From contig CAKKNE010000002.1 in NCBI GenBank assembly GCA_918797485.1, forward strand, positions 3,562,501 through 3,626,500: DNA of 64,000 bases, written 5' to 3'. The translations under genes were made by a program, and so were the position numbers. The number at the start of each line of letters is the position of its first letter. The stretch's first letter is position 1. Source of the DNA: Pelagomonas calceolata. Its lineage: Eukaryota > Sar > Pelagophyceae > Pelagomonadales > Pelagomonadaceae. Positions 55,051 to 64,000 of the stretch are shown in pieces. Below the pieces are notes generated by a model that searched no databases, was not told the origin of the DNA, and saw only the letters and a list, made by a program, of their open reading frames with translations.

Positions 55051-57270
55051 GCGTCCGAATCTTAGAAGAAAAAAAATTACGGCAAGGGCGGGGCCTAGGC
55101 TCGTTACGCTGAAAATTCAAACTCATACTTTTCACGGTAGTATGAGGCTGATAGAGATATCCTAAAGGGTGTGAGTTAAAGAAAATATGGTGGGCGGTAA
55201 ATTTTGGGTTGGTATCAGCTTTCAAAATGCTAGAACGTGTCGGCGACAATCAGAGGGTCGATTAACCCTCTTCAGATGAGTAAGTTATACATCACAAGTC
55301 CGCTCATGGAGTCACCCTAGTTAACTAGTTAACCCATGTCGCCGCGATGGAATCGCGACCGCCACAAACAGCCGGGTAAAATTCCAATTCCGCCCGTTCT
55401 TCCACGACCGCAGAAACTTCCTCTTACCTTGGGATAGGCTTTGAGACTAGCTGTTAATGACTTAATAAAAAAACAAATAAAATCTCTGCAGGGATCCGCT
55501 CTCGTGCCCGGCGAATAAAGAAGCACGCTTTTGCGCACAACGTTTTCCGTCTCTTTATCAGGTCGTTGATCACGCTCCTTGCCCGTGCAATGGCTTTTCG
55601 GCTATATATAAGTACCAACGTGGCATTAACATTCGCCGGGTATTTCTCTTAATTAGGACTCATTGATGGTGGGTCAATTTCACATTTCTTATTCGTCGGG
55701 CGGGCCCCAAGTATCTTACTCCTTTACCCATGTGCATGCGTATCGCGCGCCCCCAACGCGCCACGGCATCCCTACATCGATGGCGTAACTCTACCGCGCT
55801 GGGGAAAGATTGGCGACCAGTAAACAATATAAATGGTGGCAGGGCCGGAAACAGCATAATTCCCAGTAGCCCTCTGTCTAGTTAATTGGATTTTCTGGGT
55901 TTATTTCGCCATCGTCCGCGTTCTTCCTGACTTTTCATAGAGAATTGCCCCCTCGATTCTAGTCTCCGAAACAACTCGTGAGTGCCCGCCGCTGGTGATC
56001 TTAAGCGCATCGCTAGATCCCAACCCACCTACTTCCTCCTCCCACTCGATCTACTTCATTGCCCAGATAGAAGGTAAAAGATTTTTCGGAAGAACCATCA
56101 ATAGAACGCCCGAGCAGAAGTAGGAGTGACGGGGGGTCCGGTGCTGTCTAAAACTACCTTACTTCAACTTGAGGTCCTTTGTCGCTACAAGTCAACCCGC
56201 GGCGGTCGGAAGAGCATTCGTTGATGTCGTGGCGGGCCACTTAGACGCCGCTGGACCAAAAACGACCGTCAGGACCAACGGACGTTGAAATAACAGTGCC
56301 GCGCACGATGTCGACCTAGAGTTTTTAGGATCGTACTATTTTTGGACCTATTTGAGTACCGGAGCGCGCAGCAGACTTCACTGCGTGCAGCTCTTGCCTT
56401 CAATACCCCTCAAGTGGAGTGCTTGAAGTGCGCCGATTTATTTATTTGGAGCTCCTCTAGCAGCTAGCGGGGTGTAGCAGCTAGCGGGGCACTCGCAGAC
56501 TGCCGCGAGGTTGCTACCTTTCGGCGCACGCGCCTTAAGCATGACCGCCACGCAGACGAGTGCCCATGACCTCCACGCGCGCTTGGTGGCTGTCCACTGC
56601 ACGCACGGCGAGCCCATTGAAAACTGGGCGGTGAAGGAGTGTGATAAATAAAAAAAGGGAGAACTAAGTACGAACAGAAGCTCCGAGGAGCCCTCCCTCT
56701 GCTCACCCAGGATACCCAAGCACGCTTAGAATATATAGCCATAATATTAATAAGAAAACGATACTAGAAAAACGAGTCGCACAGGAGTTGCAACAGAGGC
56801 ACAAAACATAAAACGATCGAGCTGCAACAGTGTCATAAAATGAATACGCATACTTATTATTTATATTTTGGTTCAATGCTAAATCTCAATCGGAAGCTGA
56901 ACTGATCCGCAGGCTTCTGGCAGACGTCCAATTCTTGCAGATGGCCTGCGGAATCCGCGGTGAGTCAAATGTCGTCCGCATAGAAGACAACGGATGACTT
57001 CGCAACAGACGGTAACGCCCGAGGCGGGGCGCGATATCATCAATAAATACCGCTTACAGGGCGAGGCTCAGCACTGGCACGGACTAGTATAAATTTCGAG
57101 CCTGAGGCCTCCGCGGTCTTTGCGGTCTCGAATTCCTAAGCGTCGCAGGCAGGAGGGGAGGAGGAGGCTAATTCATTCCAATATTAATTAGAGCCAAGGG
57201 AAGGCAGGATGTCACGGCGGTTGCTCCAAAGAAGTAAGAATAACCTATGTCCGGCCTCGCCAGTGGGGAA
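55051..57270. repeat. Nested repeat remnants
   Basis: Pieces of R6 ends occur at about 55,630-55,670 (CTTAATTAGGACTCATTGA) and 57,120-57,215. R4 is inverted at 55,990-56,165. R5 lies at 56,170-56,330 and, inverted, at 56,465-56,600. The rest is mixed-composition DNA. No host gene is recognised in this 2.2-kb stretch. Confidence 0.5.
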
Positions 57271-57274
57271 GTGT

Positions 57275-57659
57275 CTAGGTTGGCATTAACCGGTTAATAA
57301 CCGGTAGTTTACCCATTATCACTCCTTGGAGGGGATCTGGGGTAAATAACCCGGTAAATAACCCGACGGGTTTCGACTACCCGTTTAGTGCGATTACTTA
57401 TAAGTAGCGAAAGACCCCCCCGGGCGAGCGGACGGGCGCAGGCAGCCCGTTGAGCTTTTGGATACGTACAGGTGCGCCAAGGCAAGTACCGAGTCATGTG
57501 GCCCGGCGCGGCCCAGGCCCGCGCCAGTGGCCAGTGAGGCCCCCTCCCCTACCCCTCTATAAGATCCTGAGGTAAATAACCCGTACTAACCGGCAATTAC
57601 CCGGGTTTTAACCCCGGGCGGCGCCGGGGTTATAACCCCTCAGGTAAATGCCAACCTAG
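57275..57659. mobile_element. Non-autonomous hAT-like element, 385 bp
   Basis: Perfect 13-bp terminal inverted repeats (CTAGGTTGGCATT and its complement) are flanked on both sides by GGAAGTGT (57,267-57,274 and 57,660-57,667). An 8-bp target duplication is the mark of the hAT superfamily. The interior is built from short GGTAAATAACCCGG-like units and has no open frame. The intact duplication suggests a fairly recent insertion. Confidence 0.8.
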
Positions 57660-57849
57660 GGAAGTGTGGTATGTGCAACCTAGAACGTGCTCACAATTCC
57701 CAGCCACCAACAATGCCAAGTCACAGAGCCCCCTTCCGCGCCCCAGGGAAGGCCCTGGGAGGATGGACCGGTGAGCTCAGTGCTGGTTATGATGAACAAA
57801 CGCCCACCGCATGAGAGCCGCCCGGGCCCAGGACGTTCCTGCACCCAAC

Positions 57850-59995
57850 TCCATTGTCAACTTCAAGTTCTCTTGTTGGGCCCGTACTGGTGGAATATAG
57901 ATTTGCCTGTGGAAGGCGCCGAACTTTAATTTCCCCGTCAGTTGGGCAATGTACAGTAATTTGTCAGTAACGAGGTTATATGAGCTGCCCGATGCTAATT
58001 TAGTGTCGTACACAACTCCTGTGCATTCAGCTGTCTTGCTTCTTACACCGACACCTGGACTTGGGTAGACGCCAGCCGGTACGTATATTCAAAGTAGATG
58101 CCCACGCCCGACGATTGAAGCAAGGAGCTTTGTCTTGTTTCGCTCTTCAAAAGCAAGCAGTCGGCTCTGCCATGATTCAGTAGACTCATCCTCGAATGGC
58201 AAAAGGGCCAAAGTGTAAAGTTCTCGGGCATTGCGATGGAGTTGGTCACATGAGGCTCCTTTGAGACCATGGAGATGGAGGAAGGTAGCTAATCTTGGGG
58301 CACTCCAGCCTTGACGTTCTTCTTTGAATTTCATCTCAGTTTTGCAGCGCCAAAGGCATGATTCTCCCTTCTTTGTCATACTAGACTTGAAATTACCGAG
58401 CCACAGCCACGCCCCAGGAATCCCATCTAGCTCCCGGGCTCCCTGTCTGGTGTGCACAAGAGTGTGAACAAGCTGAATGCCATTCTGTTGGATACTTGTT
58501 TGAGAGAGTTGGGATCGTAAGACACCGTAAATAATGGGCAGGGCATGTGATGAGGCTAAGCTGGCGTGAATATCTCCCAAAACAACAGTTACTTGCTGTA
58601 GCATCGCAACTGCCGCTGCGAGGGCATTTATGCCCAGCTCAACCTCATCGTTTCTTCGAGCAGTGTAGTTTTGGATGGCAGCAATTAAGCTAAAACATGT
58701 CTCAGCCACTCCAGCATCGCGTAGCGTGGTACCGGCTGAGCTATCGTACGAACTTAGTTGCTCGAGGATTCGGCAGGCCATCTGGAGGAGAACAAAGGCA
58801 AACTGGATCTGTTGTCTATCCAAGCCGGGTATTGGGCTCGTGGCTGGCCCAGGTTCAACGTTCTCGGCTTCTCCCAGGTACGACATGCCCAGCCAAATAT
58901 TTTCAACGATTGTGTGATAAGACATTGGGTGGGGCTTATGTTTGAGCCCTTTTGTTGGTGCGTCTGAGTCACCTCGGTGACGAAAAAAGAGCAGGGCGTG
59001 CTGGGATGCAGATGAGGTAGTTGCTGCAACAAGGGAAGTCAAAAGGTTGCAGCGGTAGGACGTATGCCGCCCTGAATTCCTGTGATGCAAAACATTTCAA
59101 GGAGGACTAGACTGCACGTAGACGCCGCTGCGAGATGACAGTAAAGCACCAAATACTGCAAGTGCAGTCTTGGGCCTGGCTGAAAGGCAGTCTCGTGTGG
59201 CATCACATTTAGCCAGCGCAGCCAAAATCCCTGCACACAGCATTTGGGCTTCTTGTAGAAGTTCAGATGGATGATGAACATGGTCGTCTGCTGCGTTGAA
59301 CACAGTTGTTGATCTGTTCATGTTTTCCATTAGCTGCATAATAAAATGCTGGACAACTTCAAGCATGCCGTGCCTTACAAGTGCGATGCAGCCTACTTCC
59401 GTGCCACAAAGTGCACACGCAGCACGGAGACTTTCGTTCACAGCCCGCTGGTGATCTGCATTTCTGAGAGATTTGACGAGCATTGGCACCTAGATGGGGA
59501 CGGATGATACCAATTTGACGGTAATACAAGGCCGACTTACATTATGAATGGTGCATGTGTGATGCGTAGTACCAAACGTATGCCCCTAATGTAGAAATTG
59601 TAGTGATGCCCACCAGAGCCATCTCAGATTTGGGTACGCACCATTGGGTACGCCGAAACGAGTCCTATGTTAACTCTGACACAGTGATCATGTCGCTTCA
59701 CTGTCAAATTCCTGTGCCATTTCGATCTTACTCTGCCAGCCTAGGGATATGGATTTTTGCAAGGGATTTCAATTGTGCTGACCAGTGCTCGTCTGACAAC
59801 ACTTTTTGTCATCGAAGAATCAGCCGCTATCTGGAACAGTTTCCAACGTTCCTGCATTATGGGGTCGCATGGAGTAGCTAACTTATCTGAACTTCCACAG
59901 CAAGACCAATATCCACCACCTGAGTAACGTCCTAAGCGGTACTGTTTTTTTTTCCAGCGGCCAGGGTGCTTCAACTTTCCCTCCGGAATAAATCT
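57850..59995 (-). CDS. Armadillo-like repeat protein with Cys motif, unknown
   Basis: Exons on the minus strand: 59,985-59,741 (approximate) encode KHPGRWKKKQYRLGRYS and GGGYWSCCGSSDKLATPC. This is an HPG...WSCC...C arrangement that resembles single zinc-knuckle units seen in many protist proteins. 59,489-59,097 encodes armadillo-like helices (AVNESLRAACALCGTEVGC, IALVRHGMLEVVQHFI). 59,090-58,089 continues with similar helical repeats (LLQMACRILEQL, INALAAAVAMLQQV). The C-terminal join near 58,090 is unresolved: coding may end at 58,043 or run on to about 57,850. No family name can be given; such ARM proteins act as scaffolds. The start codon lies upstream of 59,985 and was not placed. Confidence 0.5.
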
Positions 59996-60059
59996 AGGCA
60001 GTGCATAACATTATTTAGAAGCCAGCTTACCGATTAAATTGTTCCTTGAATGGAGTGGT

Positions 60060-60590
60060 AGTGATCGTCGAATTTCCCCACATCTTTTTTCACAAGGCTG
60101 ATTGTATATTATAAACGGAGAAGCTTGCGTAATTACATATAGCTGTACACCGTGGAAGGATAGCGAAGGATTCCATTGATTTCGGGTCACTTAGACGTAA
60201 ATGTATGGAGTATCATACCCACCGGGGGGGGGTTGGGGGTGTCTATACTGCAGTACGGTACTTTATCCTTGTAGGAGCGGAGTATGCTGGTCTAGATAGT
60301 GTTGGTGGTCTCGGCGTATGTTAGACAGTATCAGCGCCTTTGGCATCTGTTAAGCGATCGACGGCGGCCGGGGTCCTGCCGCAGATCCATTCCAATGTTG
60401 CGGGGTACCGGTCGCGAAAAAGGAATAAAAGGTTCTGTCAGTTTTCGACTGGCAAGCCACGTTCGATTCGGTCGCCGGGGCGGCCGCACGCATCATCATG
60501 CATGACAACGTCTACTCGACGGGACTTACTGCGGAAGTCGAGGGGCGACTGTCATTGAGCAAAAAGCCTACATGCGCGGAGTTGACAGAT
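60060..60590. other. Intergenic, no gene seen
   Basis: Holds a GTACGGTACTTTATCC box near 60,254 that recalls half of the TACC/GGTA motif, upstream of the ARM-like gene. A G-run lies at 60,224-60,232. No coding sense. Confidence 0.35.
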
Positions 60591-60599
60591 CCAGCTTGA

Positions 60600-61000
60600 C
60601 GCCCCCCACTGCGTCCTGGCGGCAGCTGAGCTTTTCAACACGATCACGCGGAAGTTCGGTCTGCCAACGCTGACGGTTGCGGCAAAGGATTATGCACTGC
60701 AGCAGCCCCGCGGGCAGGGCAATATAACAACAGGTAGTGTTTTTGTCCAACAAGGAAGTGCAGACATCAGCAAGCTCTATGTCCTGACGTCTGGTGCGGT
60801 GGGCGGTCTTCGTCGATGGTGATCACAAGCGGACCCTCGCTGCACCAGCCTTGTTTGGCGAGCTTTCTGTTATCTATGGACGGCGCGCATAGCCGAGGCT
60901 CGCGTCGTGGAGGATTATCGTGGCTCAAGTGGCCCGGTCCTCTTCACGCTCCACACAAAGGTACCTGACCGTGTGACTCTCAAGAAGACCAGTGACAACA
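60600..61000 (+). pseudogene. Fragment of a cyclic-nucleotide-binding domain
   Basis: 60,729-60,800 reads TGSVFVQQGSADISKLYVLT followed by SGAV. In a neighbouring frame 60,810-60,890 reads VFVDGDHKRTLAAPALFGEL followed by SVIYGRR. Together these are the front strands and the FGEL(A/S)..Y..RR phosphate-binding cassette of a cNMP-binding domain, as in PKA regulatory subunits, PKG or EPAC. A frame change and a stop separate the cassette from what follows (EARVVEDY), and no kinase or dimerisation domain is nearby. It is best seen as a decayed copy of a host gene, though small introns cannot be excluded. Confidence 0.5.
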
Positions 61001-61186
61001 TATCATGCAGGTGCCTGGGAGGAATTCGTGGCCATGGAGATCTGGGCACGATCTGGGCAGATATTCCGGCAGGCCGAATCGTCCCGCCCGAACCGTGACC
61101 CATTTGCTCATGGGGGACTACTGTTCAAATTCTTATTCGAGTTTCTTTGGGGGGGTGATTTCCTCGAAGCAGGCTTCCAAGTGGCA

Positions 61187-64000
61187 AACTATGGCAGTCT
61201 CTTGTGCTCGTCGACCCACGGTTGACGAAAGGCCTGAAACTGAATAACATGCGCGGCATCACGCTGCGTGACATCACCTGGTCGCAGCACGTACGGGGCA
61301 GCGTCGTGCGACGACACTGTGCACCAGACGATTTCCAGACGTAGCTCGCGAACCCCCTTTTTGGTATAGTGGGCCTCCGCGACAACGTGCGCAGCAACTG
61401 TGCGGTCGCCCACCTGTGTAGGAATCAACCAGTGAGTCGGGTGCTGCAATGGCATGGAGTTTGCCCAGTTTTAAATGCGCCGTGAAATTTGATTTACACT
61501 TTGGAGCCGACGTGCTGTGGGCCAGTCGCATTCCTGGACCGACAATTGCCGCGATTGGCGTTTGACGCGAGAGGGCGGGCAGCACCGCGTGCCGGCTCGC
61601 CAAGAAGCGCTCCATTTCCGCCGCGATCGACGAGTAAGCGCTCCGTGAAGAGGATTGTATCGCCAACAACAATGTCACCGGCTGCACGCACAGAGAACTG
61701 CTCCGCTGCGCGGCGAGGGACGAGCATTTGTGGCTCGGAAGCAGTGGACGCTTGCGTGAGTGCGCTTGGCGGGCCACCATGACCGGCATCATTGAGGGCA
61801 CGAACACGAAAGCGGTAGGTGGAACGAGGCTGGAGCCCGCAGACGCGGACAGTTGTCTCATGCCCCTCGTACGAAACCTTCCAGTCGTACGACGCCGCCG
61901 TTGCGTTCGTTCGATGCCTCACGTGCGCTCGCACGGGTGCTGCCAGATGCCTGACCGTAGGAGTTGGCGCCTGTGCCGCCGTACCATCGTCTCGTGAGTT
62001 GACGAGACGGCTCTCGAGTACATATTTGGTAGCACCGCCAGGCCCAGCGCGCCAGTTGAGGACAATGGCTTTTGTTTCATCTCGAACGATGATTGGGGAC
62101 GATGGTGGAGCAGGGGCGGTCCAGACCTCCAGTGGGGGGGAAAGGCGCGAATGTGACCGCGGCGAGACAAGCCGAAGCGTAAACTTGTAGCGCGTGTTTG
62201 GCTCGAGGCCATGAACCTGCGCGCATAAAACCAAAATTTCTCGCTTGGGACCTTGCGTTGCCTGTTGCAGCGCAGATTGCGTCTAACGCCACTCCCGGGA
62301 AGCTTGGCCCAGCTGAGCTGTCTGTGTATTTGGGACGGAAGAAGGGGGCTCAATCCAGCTCAAGTAATTGAATTTTGTGTTGGGTACGGGGAAGACGTCG
62401 AGTCCCGCGCAGTAGACGTGCCTCAGTGCCGCGGCCGCTGCCACGGTACGTTGTCACGGTTCCGAGCGACGGGCCGCCAGCACTGCGCCCTGCGGGTACG
62501 CCTTGATCGCGTTGAAGGATGTGGGTGACCACATCCGCGTTCCACCAGGCCGCAAAGTGCGCCGTGCGCACTACATCTCGCGCGGCGTCACGAAGTTCGT
62601 CCCAGGCGGCGCGCAGCGCGGTGTCCTCAGCGTCGTGCGTCCGATGCGCACCTAGTCGCGTCAACACGTCGGGGAGTACCTTGCCGTCGAACGTGGCATC
62701 TTCACGTCCGTGGGAATAGCGTGCGAGAACAGCCGTGAGGCTCACGGCGCCCTCGTCCTCGCCAGCCGCACCAGTCCACTCTGCAAGGATCCGATCCGAA
62801 GGGCCGCCGCCACGACCGTTCAGCCCATGACCACCAGTCAACTTATCGGTCGCGCCCAGCCACACGAGTTTCACTGTCGTAGAAGATACTGCGAAGCGCC
62901 TCTCAAAGCCCCCCACACCAACAACATCGCCATACGGTGGTGCAGAGGCACGCGGGTGTCGATTGGTGGTAGCGCGCACATGTGCACGCGCAAGCCGTGG
63001 CGGAGGTGGACTGTTGAGGAGCGTGTTTATGACTGTTGCGCGGCCAGACGGCGATGCCGCACCCGCTGCGTTGACTGCACGTACCCGAAACTGGTGCGCC
63101 GCGCCAGCGTCAAGCCCATTAATAGTCGCCTCACCAAAACGTGTTCGCAGGACTTCCTCCCACTCGCCATGCAATTCTGAAAGGCAGCGCTCAAGCACGT
63201 ATGTCGTCGGCGAGGCGAGGCGCTGAACATGGCGAGCGACAGCTGCATCAGCCGCTGCGCCGGCTGTGGCGTGTCCGCCGGCGCACGTGAGTGCATCTGC
63301 CAAAAATTGTGTCGTCTCCTCGCCATCACGACAGGTCGCGGTACCAAGGCAATCGCACAGCCAGGCCCAGTCGATGATGTCGTGATCCGAGCTTTCGAGA
63401 ATGTCGAGGAGTGATTGCCTCGCAGGGCCACTGTGGCCTGCACTACCGCTGCCGCTGAGGTGTGTGGCCGCCCCGCGTGTTGTTGTCACGCCCTGCAGGA
63501 ATGATAGGAGCGGTGCGTAGTGCGCAGCAACAACACGGAGCCATTCAACGCGCGATGCATGCAAGCTACCGGCGGATACTTCGTCAAATGATCGTCGGAG
63601 CTCGACAGCACGACGCGCAACCATGTCAGGCACAGTCCACCGCAGCACGACCGCTCGCGCGCCCACGCGGACCGGGACCGGTGCGATTGGTCGCGCGGGT
63701 GGCGTCGAGAATCGCCGCCACACGTACGGACCCGGGCCAACGCCATTGAATGCGCGGAGGCGAAACACATATGTCGTGTCCGGTGTGAGGCCTGATACGA
63801 CATGCTGAAACGAAAAAGAGTCATCACGTGCGGTCGGTGGATCGCGAGCGATTTCGGAGAACGCATTTTCGCGCTGAGCGCGCGACCCCAGTGCTCCCGA
63901 GAACTCAAGCGAGAAAAACGAAACCGGTCCCACGACCTGCGCGACCCCACCAATCTGATGCGACACGGACGAGCAAAGGCACGGTAGCGCACGGTTGTTT
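61187..64000 (-). CDS. Fibronectin type III protein with inserted EF-hand-like blocks (partial)
   Basis: The gene runs off the right edge of the window. At least four FN3 domains are visible. The first ends GLTPDTTYVFRLRAFNGVGP. The second is split: ARAVVLRWTV (near 63,640) resumes at TTYVLERCLSE (near 63,200), with an insert of about 140 residues. The third is split at VKLVWLGATD (near 62,860) and resumes at THILQRDQG (near 62,530). The fourth holds GLEPNTRYKFTLRLVSP (about 62,200) and GLQPRSTYRFRVRAL. The inserts are helical with EF-hand-like spacing (TFDGKVLPDVLTRLG, ..ALRAAWDELRD, HFAAWW). A region with GDIVVGDTILFTERLLVD and RELRLEIVWCTVSS leads to a stop near 61,187. Introns lie near 62,240-62,350 and about 61,460-61,560. 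GC is markedly higher than in its neighbours. Function unknown; FN3 arrays usually mediate binding. Confidence 0.65.

Noticed and set aside
57290-57650. Interstitial telomeric repeats
   Set aside because: The TAAATAACCC-like units are irregular and lie inside an element with terminal repeats and an 8-bp duplication.
1-64000. tRNA or rRNA genes
   Set aside because: No paired A-box/B-box arrangement or rRNA core sequence could be recognised by eye. A covariance-model search would be decisive.

Overview
The window reads as nuclear DNA of a flagellated unicellular eukaryote. Evidence: conserved eukaryotic housekeeping genes with spliceosomal introns (SPT5, MCM5, APC2, TM9SF, ribosomal P0, beta-COP) lie beside cilium genes (IFT172, BBS9/PTHB1). 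There are no prokaryotic operons, and intergenic DNA is rich in decayed dispersed repeats. Introns that can be placed by homology are mostly 40-70 bp, and at least two use GC-AG ends. The lineage cannot be fixed by eye. A SAR or other flagellated protist fits; the plant-like TM9SF and the unusual P0 tail are only weak hints.

Layout. 1-2.7 kb: 3' part of SPT5 (+). 2.7-4.0 kb: repeats with a nested inverted-repeat insert. 4.1-9.6 kb: IFT172 (+). 9.6-11.1 kb: repeat cluster. 11.15-20.9 kb: one giant multi-exon gene (-) of unknown function. 21-21.9 kb: repeats. 21.9-22.7 kb: GNAT-domain gene (-). 22.7-23.6 kb: second, inverted copy of the 3-kb repeat. 23.5-23.9 kb: acidic coding fragment (-). 24.3-26.7 kb: IQ/Sfi1-like protein (+). 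27.4-30.0 kb: MCM5 (-). 30.9-33.1 kb: APC2 (-), separated from MCM5 by an irregular CCAAACACTTGCC array. 34.6-37.9 kb: BBS9 (+). 39.25-41.19 kb: TM9SF (-). 41.9-42.9 kb: P0 (-). 43.2-43.4 kb: small ORF ending in a palindrome. 44.9-47.5 kb: coiled-coil/LRR protein (+). 47.7-50.1 kb: gene fragment and repeats. 50.1-53.1 kb: beta-COP (+). 53.1-57.7 kb: large repeat nest with a hAT-like non-autonomous element flanked by an 8-bp duplication. 57.8-60.0 kb: armadillo-like gene (-). 60.6-61.0 kb: decayed cyclic-nucleotide-binding fragment (+). 61.2-64 kb: fibronectin-III protein (-), running off the window.

How the genes relate. Two known cilium genes (IFT172, BBS9) and two centriole/axoneme-type candidates (Sfi1-like, coiled-coil/LRR) share with the giant gene an inverted TACC-spacer-GGTA motif 13-100 bp before the start codon. 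I did not see it before the MCM5, APC2, TM9SF, P0, beta-COP or GNAT starts. The core resembles the RFX X-box of animal cilium genes. If it holds genome-wide, it would be a cilium gene regulon in this lineage and would predict a ciliary role for the giant gene. This is the most interesting signal here.
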